Numbered from the stretch's first letter, positions 1 to 7,117 are shown. The stretch is DNA of 25,451 nt from Bacteroidales bacterium (GCA_900768725.1 CAAGDU010000153.1:1-25451), one strand, 5' to 3'. Made by a program: numbers and translations. The notes: generated by a model not told the origin, from the sequence alone.

Positions 1-308
1 CGCGCACCCGAGCGAACGCTGACGAGCAGCGGGTTAGCGGGGTCGCCGAACTTGCAGTTCATCAAGTCCTCTACATGCTTTACTGCAGCCAGCACCTCAT
101 CGTTCAGGAGTTCCATAATCTTCTCCTGACCAACCTGATAGTACTCGTTGCAGGTGTCGGTCGTGATGGTGAATCCCGGAGGAACGGGCACACCCACCAA
201 GTTCATCTCGGCGCAGTTAGCGCCCTTGCCGCCCAGCACTTCACGCATCTGGGCATTACCTTCAGCCTTTCCGTTTCCGAAGGTGTAAACTCGTTTTTTG
301 TTGTCCAT
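1..308 (-). CDS. ppdK: Pyruvate, phosphate dikinase, N-terminal part (cut by window edge)
   Basis: This enzyme interconverts pyruvate, ATP and phosphate with phosphoenolpyruvate, AMP and pyrophosphate in the cytoplasm, at the PEP/pyruvate node of glycolysis. Only the first 102 or so residues are present. They carry the family opening: VYTFGNGKAEGN near residue 7, then LGGKGANCAEM and GVPVPPGFTITTDTC, which begin the ATP-grasp nucleotide-binding domain, and the window stops in SVRSGAR. The ATG at 306-308 is preceded by an A-rich stretch without a clear Shine-Dalgarno site, as is usual in Bacteroidota. Only 30 bases separate it from the HEPN gene upstream, and I see no good -33/-7 promoter in that gap, so it may depend on a promoter inside or before the toxin-antitoxin pair. 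The family assignment is secure; completeness cannot be judged. Confidence 0.95.
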   Translation of the reverse strand, partial: MDNKKRVYTFGNGKAEGNAQMREVLGGKGANCAEMNLVGVPVPPGFTITTDTCNEYYQVGQEKIMELLNDEVLAAVKHVEDLMNCKFGDPANPLLVSVRSGA

Positions 309-338
309 TGTTTGTTGTTGTTATGATAAATGAATTAT

Positions 339-731
339 TTACAAAAGTGTTTTTATCTTTTCGATAAGGGCTGTAACTTTCGGAATATATGGTACTATTT
401 CCGTTTCAGTAGTTTCTATTAAACAGTTATAATCACCACTTTCACGTAGTTGCTCCAAAGAGGAAAATACTCGTCCTTCTTCAGTAGAAAAAATACCTAT
501 CTTCACAAACTCTCTACTAAACATAACGACTGCTCCCTTGTGAGTACCCACTTGTATTCTATTCTTAATCAACAAAGATATAACTGCGTGATACAAAGCA
601 TAGTACAGGCGATTTGCCAACGTATCCCACAATGCATTCGCACGAAGCGTTTCCACTTGAGATAGTATCTTTTCTGCTCTTTCGATTTCTACATCCACCA
701 TTACTTGGCGTTCTTCATCCGTCAAACTCAT
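339..731 (-). CDS. HEPN-domain protein, probable toxin of an MNT/HEPN pair
   Basis: A 130-residue, mostly helical protein. Residues 41-48 (RLYYALYH) give an R-x6-H motif of the kind that forms the RNase site in HEPN domains. The following FSREFVKIGIF and LRESGDYN segments resemble UPF0332-type HEPN proteins. In this class the HEPN protein is usually an RNA-cleaving toxin held in check by its partner nucleotidyltransferase. The gene starts at the ATG at 729-731, which overlaps the stop of the nucleotidyltransferase gene by four bases, so the two are almost certainly translationally coupled. The tyrosine that often follows the histidine in AMPylated HepT proteins (HxY) is absent here; the motif is followed by Ala-Val. 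The gene is clearly more AT-rich than most of the window, in keeping with a horizontally acquired module. Toxicity is inferred from the family, not seen. Confidence 0.85.
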   Translation of the reverse strand: MSLTDEERQVMVDVEIERAEKILSQVETLRANALWDTLANRLYYALYHAVISLLIKNRIQVGTHKGAVVMFSREFVKIGIFSTEEGRVFSSLEQLRESGDYNCLIETTETEIVPYIPKVTALIEKIKTLL

Positions 732-1048
732 ACCAATACTATTTTATCTTGTTCTACATTTTTCACAAAAGGCGAAAAAGAGAAGCGCTTCCAATCTTTA
801 CGGGTATAGATTTGAGGGATACTATATTCGTCTTCATCCAATGCCAACTCCGTAAACGGAGCACCATATTTACTAAAATCCTCCGCCTCGCGTTGGTCTT
901 TGTTGAGCAGGATAAGCAAGTCCCAATCGGAGTCTTCCGTTGCAGTGCCCCTTGCGCGTGAGCCATAAAGCCACAAAGACGCGTCCGGCGGCAGAATCTG
1001 TTTACCGAGGGCGGTCAGTCGTTCTATGAATTGTTGGTCCTTATCCAT
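728..1048 (-). CDS. MNT-type minimal nucleotidyltransferase, probable antitoxin
   Basis: A 106-residue protein of the DNA polymerase beta-like minimal nucleotidyltransferase family. Residues 28-34 (YGSRARG) form the glycine-serine nucleotide-binding motif, and D41-W-D43 supplies the metal-binding acidic pair. In MNT/HEPN systems the partner is thought to neutralise the toxin, in studied cases by transferring AMP to it. I chose the ATG at 1046-1048. A longer reading starting with TTG at 1069 is possible, but that TTG lies inside the -7 promoter element (1067-1074), upstream of any likely transcript start. The gene overlaps the HEPN gene by four bases and is the first gene of the operon. The alternative reading is a stand-alone antibiotic nucleotidyltransferase fragment, which the paired layout makes unlikely. 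Confidence 0.85.
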   Translation of the reverse strand: MDKDQQFIERLTALGKQILPPDASLWLYGSRARGTATEDSDWDLLILLNKDQREAEDFSKYGAPFTELALDEDEYSIPQIYTRKDWKRFSFSPFVKNVEQDKIVLV

Positions 1049-1066
1049 GGCTGTAAGATTGGAGCG

Positions 1067-1097
1067 CAAAGGTACTACTTTTTTTTTGATTATGCAA
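1067..1097 (-). promoter_or_regulatory. Bacteroidales-type promoter of the MNT/HEPN operon
   Basis: On the minus strand TTG (1095-1097) is followed by 20 bases and then TACCTTTG (1067-1074), a match to the TTTG / TAnnTTTG consensus. The expected transcript start is near 1060, about 12 bases before the MNT start codon. The spacer holds a run of nine A, as in most other promoters of this window. Confidence 0.8.
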
Positions 1098-1165
1098 GGG
1101 TTTAGTTATTTTTTCTAAAAGATTGTCCAAAATCTATATTCCTGTTATGTTGTAGAGCATAAAAA

Positions 1166-1198
1166 CAGCAAAAGGTCAATAACATTGCCCTTTTGCTG
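1166..1198 (-). terminator. Terminator of the B12 uptake operon
   Basis: Two perfect 10-bp arms (1166-1175 and 1189-1198; CAGCAAAAGG with its complement) enclose a 13-base loop. Read on the minus strand they are followed by a T-rich tract. It lies about 40 bases after the stop of the last gene of the operon. Apart from this and the promoter at 1067-1097, the gap 1049-1240 holds nothing I recognise. Confidence 0.75.
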
Positions 1199-1240
1199 CT
1201 ATGAAAATCGGTTGCTACTACCTGCCTATGCAGGCAATCT

Positions 1241-2104
1241 TTATAGTGCCATACCGGTGATGGTGTAGAGACGGTCGTTTTGCTCAATGTAGAGTTGACC
1301 ATTGATGAGGCGTTTGGTAGCCTTGGGTTGCTCAGTTTCGGTTTGTTGGAGGGCAGTGGCGGGGCTTTCGGTAGAAACCGTTAGTGCATCGAGGGCAAAA
1401 TAGGCGGGGGTGTTCATGCCATACATTCCGGTATCCGTGGAGGTCATGGAAAATTCAAGCGCATAGCAATAGCCTATGGAAGACAAATCAATTTTTGTCC
1501 ATGCCTGATTAAACACACTATCTACCGCCAAGTAATATGTTACCGTGTCAGTATTGTGATCATCTTCGTCCAGTCCGGAAATATGCAATGCGAGCGTATC
1601 TTTCGCCGTAAATTTCTTTGCAAAGCCATCTCCGTTTTGTAGGGAAAGAAGTGTTACCATATCTTGGCAAACATAAATCTCCTTGGGATAGTAGAAATTA
1701 TCAAATGTCAGTGTTAATGCACCCAGATATTCTTGATAGTAGGCAACAATAAACGGAGAGCCAACTCCCTTGACACCACCTTTGGCAGCACAAGCAAACT
1801 GATTCAGCGTATCTGCGGCATTTTTTGAGATAGTAAAACCACCCCAAGAATTAGAAGCGACATCAGCATTGTGTTCAAACATAAACTTGCCATCATTTGC
1901 CAAAAGCATTGAGGCAGCATCTTCTTCAGAATAAGTTAAATCCCATACATCCTTGGTATGTCCGTTCCACACGGCTTTACCATCCGTTTCGTAAACCACT
2001 GCATTGCTTGTAAAATCCGTGGCAGTAGTGAGGTCGAGAGTGATGTCCTCGGCGTGAGCAGCGAGCGTGAGAGCGGCTGCACAAAGTAGAAATAGTTTTT
2101 TCAT
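1241..2104 (-). CDS. Secreted DUF4465-type protein of the B12 uptake operon
   Basis: A 287-residue exported protein. Residues 1-18 form a signal peptide (MKKLFLL, then hydrophobic, cleavage after AHA). The body carries signatures I associate with DUF4465: WGGFTISKN near 92, a VTYYLA strand near 187, and STDTGMYGMNTPAYFALD near 225-242. No lipobox is present. It ends in a short tail, NGQLYI...LYTITG, also found on the next gene upstream. As the last gene of a btuB-btuG operon it is likely displayed at the cell surface or in the periplasm and may help capture corrinoids. Other surface B12-binding proteins (BtuG, BtuH) are known in Bacteroides, but I cannot establish from sequence that this is one. 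Family call fairly sure; function inferred from context. Confidence 0.75.
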   Translation of the reverse strand: MKKLFLLCAAALTLAAHAEDITLDLTTATDFTSNAVVYETDGKAVWNGHTKDVWDLTYSEEDAASMLLANDGKFMFEHNADVASNSWGGFTISKNAADTLNQFACAAKGGVKGVGSPFIVAYYQEYLGALTLTFDNFYYPKEIYVCQDMVTLLSLQNGDGFAKKFTAKDTLALHISGLDEDDHNTDTVTYYLAVDSVFNQAWTKIDLSSIGYCYALEFSMTSTDTGMYGMNTPAYFALDALTVSTESPATALQQTETEQPKATKRLINGQLYIEQNDRLYTITGMAL

Positions 2105-2150
2105 AAGATTGATAATTTTTAGTTGATTATTTATTGTTAATTAAGGGTTA

Positions 2151-2195
2151 TCGGAGCTGTCGGAGTAATCTGAGTAATCGGAGTATTCTGAATGT
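2151..2195. repeat. 9-bp minisatellite between the two accessory genes
   Basis: Five imperfect 9-bp units (TCGGAGCTG, TCGGAGTAA, TCTGAGTAA, TCGGAGTAT, TCTGAATGT) fill most of the gap and begin 12 bases after the stop of the upstream gene. I see no promoter here, so the two flanking genes are probably co-transcribed through it. Confidence 0.8.
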
Positions 2196-2206
2196 GCTAA
2201 GCTTAT

Positions 2207-3244
2207 TTAATTGTTTAGGGGTTGACCGGTGAGGGTATAGTTTATCCCATTGTGTCGGATATAGATAGTGCCGTTGCGGAGGAGTTTTTGGGGTGCGGGT
2301 TGCGGGGTTGCGATGGGAGCGGTGCGTGCAGAAGGCATATCGGCATCGGGATGGAGGTCTTGCGCCCCCGTTATTTCCGTGCTTACTTCGCCCTGCATGC
2401 CACATATTTGATAGACACCGGTATAGACTTTTACGAAATCAATATGGGTGAGGTTAGCGGGGCTTCCGCTCGGCAAGATTGCCCAATCAAGGTTGATTTT
2501 GGCTCGGTCGGTGTTGTTAGGATTGGCATCGGCATAACCATAGTTGTAGCACGTCATTACGAACGCCGCACCTGTTCCCTGCTCATCCACGCCATTGGGC
2601 GGCAACAGCGTGCCGGAGAACGTGAGCGAGTCGGCAGCAAGCCAGTCGGGGAAATAGGCTTGCTTATGGAACGCTACCTGGGGGATGTACCCCGTGTTGC
2701 CTTGGTTGTCGCGCCAAGCGATATAGGTGGTGTCGGTAAAGAACTTCTTGCTGCCATCGGGGGTAGCGACATGGTCGGCGGGGGTGCGGTAGTAGGTGAT
2801 TTGGTAGTCCGTGATTGTGAGGGGATTGGTGTGCTCACTGCCTTGCAGTTCGTACCACGGGTCATCGGGCAGTCCGTTGCCGTTGGTGTCTTGGCTGACG
2901 CATACGATACCCGGCTCGCTGCTGCCTTTCGTGGAGTCGTTGGCAGACTGGTAGAAAGCATTGCCCTCTATCAGCAAGTCATACTCGCCTCGCACGTTCA
3001 CCACGGGGTGGTCGAAGCCGAAGATGATATAGCCTCCCCATGCACCGAGGCAGACCATTCCCTGCGCATTGTTGGCAAGTTGCGCTTCGGCGGCAGCAGC
3101 GGGGTCATCGGTAACCGCGGGCAGGGTGTTGATAAATTGCCCGGGGGCGGGGGTGTATTCATAGACGCGGGTGATGTAGGGGGTGTTGGCATGCAACAGC
3201 GAGGTTGCCGCGGAAAGGAGGATAAGTAGGATGGGCTTTTTCAT
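2207..3244 (-). CDS. Secreted cell-surface protein of the B12 uptake operon
   Basis: A 345-residue exported protein with a signal peptide at residues 1-19 (MKKPILLILLSAATSLLHA). The body resembles a family of putative cell surface proteins that often sits beside btuB and btuG in Bacteroidales: APGQFINTLP near 33, a LGAWGGYIIFGFDH segment near 66-79, an acidic DTNGNGLPDD loop near 119-128 that looks like a calcium-binding thrombospondin type 3-like turn, then WYELQGSEH and DFVKVYTGVYQ. It ends in a tail (NGTIYI...NYTLTG) shared with the downstream gene. There is no lipobox, so anchoring would have to depend on the tail or a partner. A role in corrinoid capture is inferred from the operon only. 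The start ATG at 3242-3244 begins a classic signal peptide. Confidence 0.75.
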   Translation of the reverse strand: MKKPILLILLSAATSLLHANTPYITRVYEYTPAPGQFINTLPAVTDDPAAAAEAQLANNAQGMVCLGAWGGYIIFGFDHPVVNVRGEYDLLIEGNAFYQSANDSTKGSSEPGIVCVSQDTNGNGLPDDPWYELQGSEHTNPLTITDYQITYYRTPADHVATPDGSKKFFTDTTYIAWRDNQGNTGYIPQVAFHKQAYFPDWLAADSLTFSGTLLPPNGVDEQGTGAAFVMTCYNYGYADANPNNTDRAKINLDWAILPSGSPANLTHIDFVKVYTGVYQICGMQGEVSTEITGAQDLHPDADMPSARTAPIATPQPAPQKLLRNGTIYIRHNGINYTLTGQPLNN

Positions 3245-3300
3245 ATTGTTGGTTGGAGTTATGGGAGTAATATGGTGGTTTATCTATGTTACGTTATTTT

Positions 3301-3391
3301 GTTATGTCGCCCTTACAGGGCTTACATTGAGACGACAATTCTCACATAGGGGCAAGCCCCTATGCTAATCTATGTCGCCCCTTCGGGGCTT
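3301..3391. repeat. Composite dispersed repeat, copy 1 (overlaps the 3' end of btuG)
   Basis: The outer blocks are GTTATGTCGCCC-TTACAGGGCTT at the left and GCTAATCTATGTCGCCCC-TTCGGGGCT at the right. A different small hairpin lies between them (CATAGGGG...CCCCTATG). The same outer blocks recur in opposite orientation at 21937-22029. The right block contains the last ten codons and the stop of btuG, so the element is partly coding here. Confidence 0.85.
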
Positions 3392-4666
3392 GCTATAGGT
3401 TGGATTTCCTTTCAGGAAGCAGATTGCGGAGGGGATGTCGCCTGTGCGGACAGACCATTGGAAGTCGCCTTCCGGCGAGAAGCAATAGAGCATGCCAGGG
3501 GTAACATAGTTGCCCGCGTCGGTGATGTATATTTCTCGTGTGGTGGGATGGACGGCAATGCCATACGGTTTCACGAGGGTGATGCTATCGGTGATAAGGT
3601 GGGTGGTGAGGAGCTGATGAGTGCGAATATCTATTACCCCATAGGTTATTTCGTCTTCGTAGGTGATATAACTGAACTGTGTTCCGCAGAAGTAAAGGGA
3701 GTCGCCGAGGATGGTGAAGTTGCTGACGGGGATGTCTATGGAGTCGAGGGGGATGTCCATAGTGGCATTCTGGATAGTACTGAGAGACCCGTTCGAATCA
3801 TCTTCTGCACTTTGGGTGCGGCCTGGAGACCGCACCTCCTTGAGGGTTAGACAATAGAGTCTGGAGGGGGTGTCGAAATAGTCGCCGCGGGAACTGACCC
3901 ATAGTTGCCCGAGGTGGTCGGCTTGCACGCGATGGAGGTTGGGGGCTACGGGGATGGTCGCTACTTGCTTGAACGAAGCAAGGTCGATGACGGAGAGAGT
4001 GCTGTCGTAGTCGGGGGCAAGGTAGCCGCCGGAGTTGGCGACATAGAGTCGATTACCAACCACCTCCAGACCGTCCGGCTGAAAGCCGACATGGCAGGTA
4101 TCGACGATCCGGAGGGTGGCGGTATCGAACTTGGCTACATAGCCGATTTGGGTGTTGCCTATCTGCACGGGTCCCGCGTAGGAGGTGCAGTAGCCGTAGC
4201 CGTCGGCAAAAGTGAGGTAACGGCAGTTGGGGATATTGATTTGTCCAATATGCTTCGCCGTGGTAGCTTCCATCACCTCAATGAGGTTGGAGCAGTTGAT
4301 GACAGCATATAGGCGATTGCCGTAGATACGCAGGTCGTTGCCCACATCGCCGAGCCCTTGCGTGATGTCGGGATTGGCTTCGGCGAAGATATTGCGTTTG
4401 TAGGTCGCCGTAGTGTAGTCGTAGTAGTCGAGCGTGGCTTTGTTGGAGCCCATGTTGCCCTCGTTGAGGAGGTAGAATCCCTGCACCTCGGTGTGTATCG
4501 TATCGCCTTTCTGCTCCTCTTCAGAAGGCAGGATAATCTCCGGTCCGCGACAGGAGAGGAGGAGGAGGAGGAGAAGGAGGAGACCCAGCCCGACCCTACT
4601 GGACCCACCCCGACCCTCCCTACAGAGGGAGGGAGTTTGAAAAATATGTTTTAGGAATTGAAGCAT
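3365..4666 (-). CDS. btuG: BtuG-like surface vitamin B12-binding lipoprotein
   Basis: A 433-residue beta-propeller lipoprotein of the YncE/DUF5074-like group to which Bacteroides BtuG belongs. BtuG binds corrinoids very tightly at the cell surface and caps BtuB. Visible propeller signatures are GFYLLNEGNMGSNKATLDYYD near 63, NRLYAVINCSNLIEV, FQPDGLEVVGNRLYVANSGG near 195-213, and PYGIAVHPTTREIYITDAGNY near 368. The lipobox (LLSC, Cys near 39) follows a run of nine leucines encoded largely by CTC repeats and is preceded by an unusually long, arginine-rich leader. Three stretches look repeat-derived: the N-terminal leader, a block near residues 277-284, and the last ten or so residues. The ATG at 4664-4666 is the only canonical in-frame start. 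The identity rests on the fold signatures plus direct adjacency to btuB and its riboswitch. Confidence 0.9.
   Translation of the reverse strand: MLQFLKHIFQTPSLCREGRGGSSRVGLGLLLLLLLLLSCRGPEIILPSEEEQKGDTIHTEVQGFYLLNEGNMGSNKATLDYYDYTTATYKRNIFAEANPDITQGLGDVGNDLRIYGNRLYAVINCSNLIEVMEATTAKHIGQINIPNCRYLTFADGYGYCTSYAGPVQIGNTQIGYVAKFDTATLRIVDTCHVGFQPDGLEVVGNRLYVANSGGYLAPDYDSTLSVIDLASFKQVATIPVAPNLHRVQADHLGQLWVSSRGDYFDTPSRLYCLTLKEVRSPGRTQSAEDDSNGSLSTIQNATMDIPLDSIDIPVSNFTILGDSLYFCGTQFSYITYEDEITYGVIDIRTHQLLTTHLITDSITLVKPYGIAVHPTTREIYITDAGNYVTPGMLYCFSPEGDFQWSVRTGDIPSAICFLKGNPTYSKPRRGDID
3815..3836. repeat. Palindromic element inside btuG
   Basis: Perfect 7-bp arms GGTGCGG / CCGCACC enclose an 8-base loop inside the btuG reading frame. 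They encode part of EVRSPGRTQ between a propeller strand (LYCLTL) and the next repeat. It looks like an intergenic palindrome inserted in frame. Confidence 0.7.
4551..4640. repeat. CTC microsatellite and palindrome in the btuG leader
   Basis: On the coding strand a palindrome CTCCCT-CTGT-AGGGAG followed by GGTCGGGGTGGG encodes the arginine-rich leader. Downstream a (CTC)n tract, nine codons with one CTT, encodes the leucine core of the signal peptide. Slippage by whole triplets would change signal-peptide length without breaking the frame. Confidence 0.75.
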
Positions 4667-4713
4667 CGTATATCATTGTTTGCGTTTCTTCTGTTCTTGT
4701 AGGTAATCTTACT

Positions 4714-4785
4714 CTCCCCCTTTGCGGGGTCCCCGAAAATTCTTTGATTTTTGGGGTGCTCTCGTAGGGGGAGTTGGAGGGGGTC
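4714..4785. repeat. Nested palindromic element between btuB and btuG
   Basis: Outer arms CTCCCCC (4714-4720) and GGGGGAG (4767-4773) enclose a second hairpin, CCCCGAAAA (4731-4739) with TTTTTGGGG (4748-4756). The element abuts the btuB stop codon at 4786. It could slow transcription or stabilise the btuB end of the transcript; this is inference. Confidence 0.75.
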
Positions 4786-6843
4786 CTATATCTCTACTTT
4801 AACGATTAGTTTTCCGTTGATACCCGGCATGGGATAGTTGTGCACCACATCGTATTGCTGATTGAGGAAGTTGTTGACTTCCACGGTGGTATGGAGCCTG
4901 AGGTCTGAAACATAAGACTTGGCACTTGATACTTTCGACTTAGGTCGTATTTCCCAAATCTTCGAGAGGGCGAGGTCGTGGGTGTACCATGGTTGCTCGA
5001 AGTTGGCGGGGATGTTCGCGCTGTTGTGGTAGCGTTCGCCCACGTAGATGAAACTGTAATTCAGTCCCCACCCCTTCCAAGCCAAGTGCCCGATGACGCT
5101 GCCCGAGTGCCAAGGGATATAACTTATCTGTCCGCCGTAGCAGAGGGTGTCAGTGGGGGCAGTGAGGTCGCGCGCCTGCTGGTAGGTGTAGGAGAGGTTA
5201 ATCCCCCACTCCACCTCGTGCGGCAGTAGCATCGTCAGCCCTGCATTCACATCCGTGCCCACAATCTCCACGTAGCCGATATTCATCATCATCCAGCGGT
5301 ATTGGCTGTTGCCCTTGGGTACGGCAACAATCTTGTTCTTTATCTGATTGAAGTAGGCGTCGGCTTTTAGTTTGAAGTTTAGTGTTGTGTGTTGAGCGTT
5401 GAGCATTTTGGTATATTCCATGCCGGCATCGTACTGCCTTGCATACTCGGGCTCGAGGTGGATATTGCCCACGTCGGTGTAGTAGAGGTCGTTGAAGGTC
5501 GGCAGGCGGAAGATGTCTTTATAGAACAAGCGTATGAACCACTGCTCCTGCAAGAGCGGCTGCGCACTGAGGAATACCGCGGGTGTCCAATGATTCGCCT
5601 GCGAGCGGATAGACCCCTCGCGCGCTTTATCCTCTACAAACGTCCCTAACACGCTGGCTTGCAGCCGAATCCAGCGATAGTGGAATGCCGTGGCGAATGC
5701 TAACAATCCCGTGTTTCGCTCGGGATAGGCGAAGTTCGCAAGGGTAGCGTCAAGCGCGTTCCATTGGTAGTCTGCACTTACCGCCACGTCCCACCATGAG
5801 AAGAGTTGCACCTTATTCACCAGCGAGAGATAAACCTCCTGCTGCCAGAATTGGTTATCAATATACATGCGCGTGGTGTCGGGGTTGAGGTAGCGCATGT
5901 AGTCGTTGCTGTATTTCGCCGACAGTTGCACGTCCCATCGGTCGAAGAAAGAGTGCTCTATCTGCCCTTGCACGAAGGCGTTTCTGTCCCATTGGCGCTG
6001 TGCGCATGTCCACACATTGCGGACGATGGCTTGGGGAATACCGCGCTCTGAGTCGTAGAAATAACCCTTTATCTGCCATTTGCCCTCCGGCAGATAGCCA
6101 TACAAGCCCGCCTCGGCGCGCACTGCCTGCACATCGCCGTTTTGGCGAATGCCCACCGTGTCCCACGCCACCGTGAGGTCGGGATTCAGTTTGTGGTATC
6201 GGAAATGATAACGTCCCGTGGCGTACATGTATTCGGCTGATAAAGAGAGCGATAGGCGGTCGGTCAACTTCTGCTCATAGAGTAGCGAGGGGTTTGCCAA
6301 GCCGAAAGTGCCCGCCTTCATCGTGGCAACGAGGTGATAGGTCTCGCCATTGGCAAAGCGGGGTTTGCGCGCGCGTATATATAAGGTGCCCGCGCTGCCG
6401 TAGTCCTTCGCCGACTGGAAGATTTCGGCTTTCTGCCCGTTGTAGAGGGCTATCTCCTCAATATTGTCGAGCGAGAACTTACCCAAATCCACCGTTCCGT
6501 TTTGGGCGTTGCCAATCTCTATGCCATCGTAGAACACGCCGAGGTGGTGCGTTCCCATGGAGCGGATATCCACCGTCTTCAAGCCGCCCACGCCGCCGTA
6601 GTCCTTCACCTGCACGCCAGAGAAATAGCGCAGCGCGTCTGCCACCGACTGGGTGCTCAGCCCCTGCAACGCTGCCCCCGACAAGGTCTGCACAGGCATC
6701 ACTGCCGTCTCGCGCGAGCGCGCCGTGATGGTAACCTCGTCAATACAGAACTCGCGCGACACAGAATCACGCCCCGCATCGGTCATGCCCGACACGGCAA
6801 CGCACACGAGTGCCAAAAGCCATATAGAAAAAAGACGCTTCAT
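4786..6843 (-). CDS. btuB: TonB-dependent vitamin B12 transporter BtuB
   Basis: A 685-residue outer-membrane receptor that imports cobalamin using TonB energy. Residues 1-24 look like a signal peptide, a TonB box-like segment (IDEVTITA) lies near 34-41, and the plug domain follows (ALRYFSGVQVKDYGG, MGTHHLGVFYDGIEIGNAQNG, DNIEEIALYNGQ). The rest is a 22-strand type barrel, ending in NNFLNQQYDVV, YPMPGINGKL and the short final strand IVKVEI. The length and the PMPG-containing end fit Bacteroidales BtuB. It is the first gene after a cobalamin riboswitch and is followed by btuG, its known partner. Residues near 480-494 (MLNAQHTTLNFKL) are encoded by degenerate units of the 7-bp minisatellite seen at 9987-10049, and SKVSSAKSYVSD near 640 may be another insertion. 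Both fall in plausible loop regions. Confidence 0.93.
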   Translation of the reverse strand: MKRLFSIWLLALVCVAVSGMTDAGRDSVSREFCIDEVTITARSRETAVMPVQTLSGAALQGLSTQSVADALRYFSGVQVKDYGGVGGLKTVDIRSMGTHHLGVFYDGIEIGNAQNGTVDLGKFSLDNIEEIALYNGQKAEIFQSAKDYGSAGTLYIRARKPRFANGETYHLVATMKAGTFGLANPSLLYEQKLTDRLSLSLSAEYMYATGRYHFRYHKLNPDLTVAWDTVGIRQNGDVQAVRAEAGLYGYLPEGKWQIKGYFYDSERGIPQAIVRNVWTCAQRQWDRNAFVQGQIEHSFFDRWDVQLSAKYSNDYMRYLNPDTTRMYIDNQFWQQEVYLSLVNKVQLFSWWDVAVSADYQWNALDATLANFAYPERNTGLLAFATAFHYRWIRLQASVLGTFVEDKAREGSIRSQANHWTPAVFLSAQPLLQEQWFIRLFYKDIFRLPTFNDLYYTDVGNIHLEPEYARQYDAGMEYTKMLNAQHTTLNFKLKADAYFNQIKNKIVAVPKGNSQYRWMMMNIGYVEIVGTDVNAGLTMLLPHEVEWGINLSYTYQQARDLTAPTDTLCYGGQISYIPWHSGSVIGHLAWKGWGLNYSFIYVGERYHNSANIPANFEQPWYTHDLALSKIWEIRPKSKVSSAKSYVSDLRLHTTVEVNNFLNQQYDVVHNYPMPGINGKLIVKVEI
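5366..5404. repeat. Degenerate 7-bp repeat inside btuB
   Basis: On the coding strand the units CTCAACG, CTCAACA, CACAACA, CTAAACT and TCAAACT follow at 7-bp spacing, matching the complement of the GAGAGTT repeat after the fur-like gene. They are read in frame as part of the barrel protein. Confidence 0.65.
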
Positions 6844-6870
6844 TGTTGAATCGTTCCATCCCTCGGGAAC

Positions 6871-7045
6871 AACTTAACCACCCCGCTCACGGGGCAACAC
6901 TCGGCAAGGTCTTCTGACTTATCGCTCACTCGTCTCTGCCTTCCCAACCCTTTGCGGGTCAGTGACTTAAAGATTTAGAAACGCGAATACGAATCACAGC
7001 AGCGGGACTGTGCAGGACTTACACCTGCTTCCCTTTTCCAAATGC
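6871..7045 (-). ncRNA. Cobalamin riboswitch controlling btuB
   Basis: On the minus strand the leader shows the hallmark blocks of the cobalamin riboswitch in order: GGGAAGCAGGTGTAAGTCC, then the B12 box core CAGTCCCGCTGCTGTGA, then GGGAAGGCAGAG, then AAGTCAGAAGACCTTGCC, and a CCCCG-TGAG-CGGGG hairpin (6881-6894). A further small hairpin (GTTCC 6866-6870 with GGAAC 6853-6857) lies only ten bases before the btuB start codon and may act in translation control. Corrinoid binding is expected to shut down the operon. The gap 6844-7148 holds only this RNA, its promoter and the upstream terminator. Confidence 0.93.
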
Positions 7046-7050
7046 GACTG

Positions 7051-7082
7051 CAAAGGTACGGCTTTTTTCTGATATATGCAAA
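7051..7082 (-). promoter_or_regulatory. Promoter of the B12 uptake operon
   Basis: TTTG (7079-7082), 20 bases, TACCTTTG (7051-7058) on the minus strand. The transcript would start near 7045, at the 5' edge of the riboswitch. Confidence 0.85.
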
Positions 7083-7083
7083 A

Positions 7084-7117
7084 ATAAACGCAATTTTTCT
7101 TCAAAAATTGCGTTTAT
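7084..7117 (-). terminator. Terminator of the secreted-protein operon
   Basis: Perfect 15-bp arms (7084-7098 and 7103-7117) with a 4-base loop, followed on the minus strand by a T-rich tract that directly abuts the -33 box of the btuB promoter. It lies about 30 bases after the stop of the gene at 7149-8165. Confidence 0.85.

Noticed and set aside
2222..3229. Open 335-residue frame on the plus strand
   Set aside because: Antisense to a gene with signal peptide and family motifs; no features of its own.
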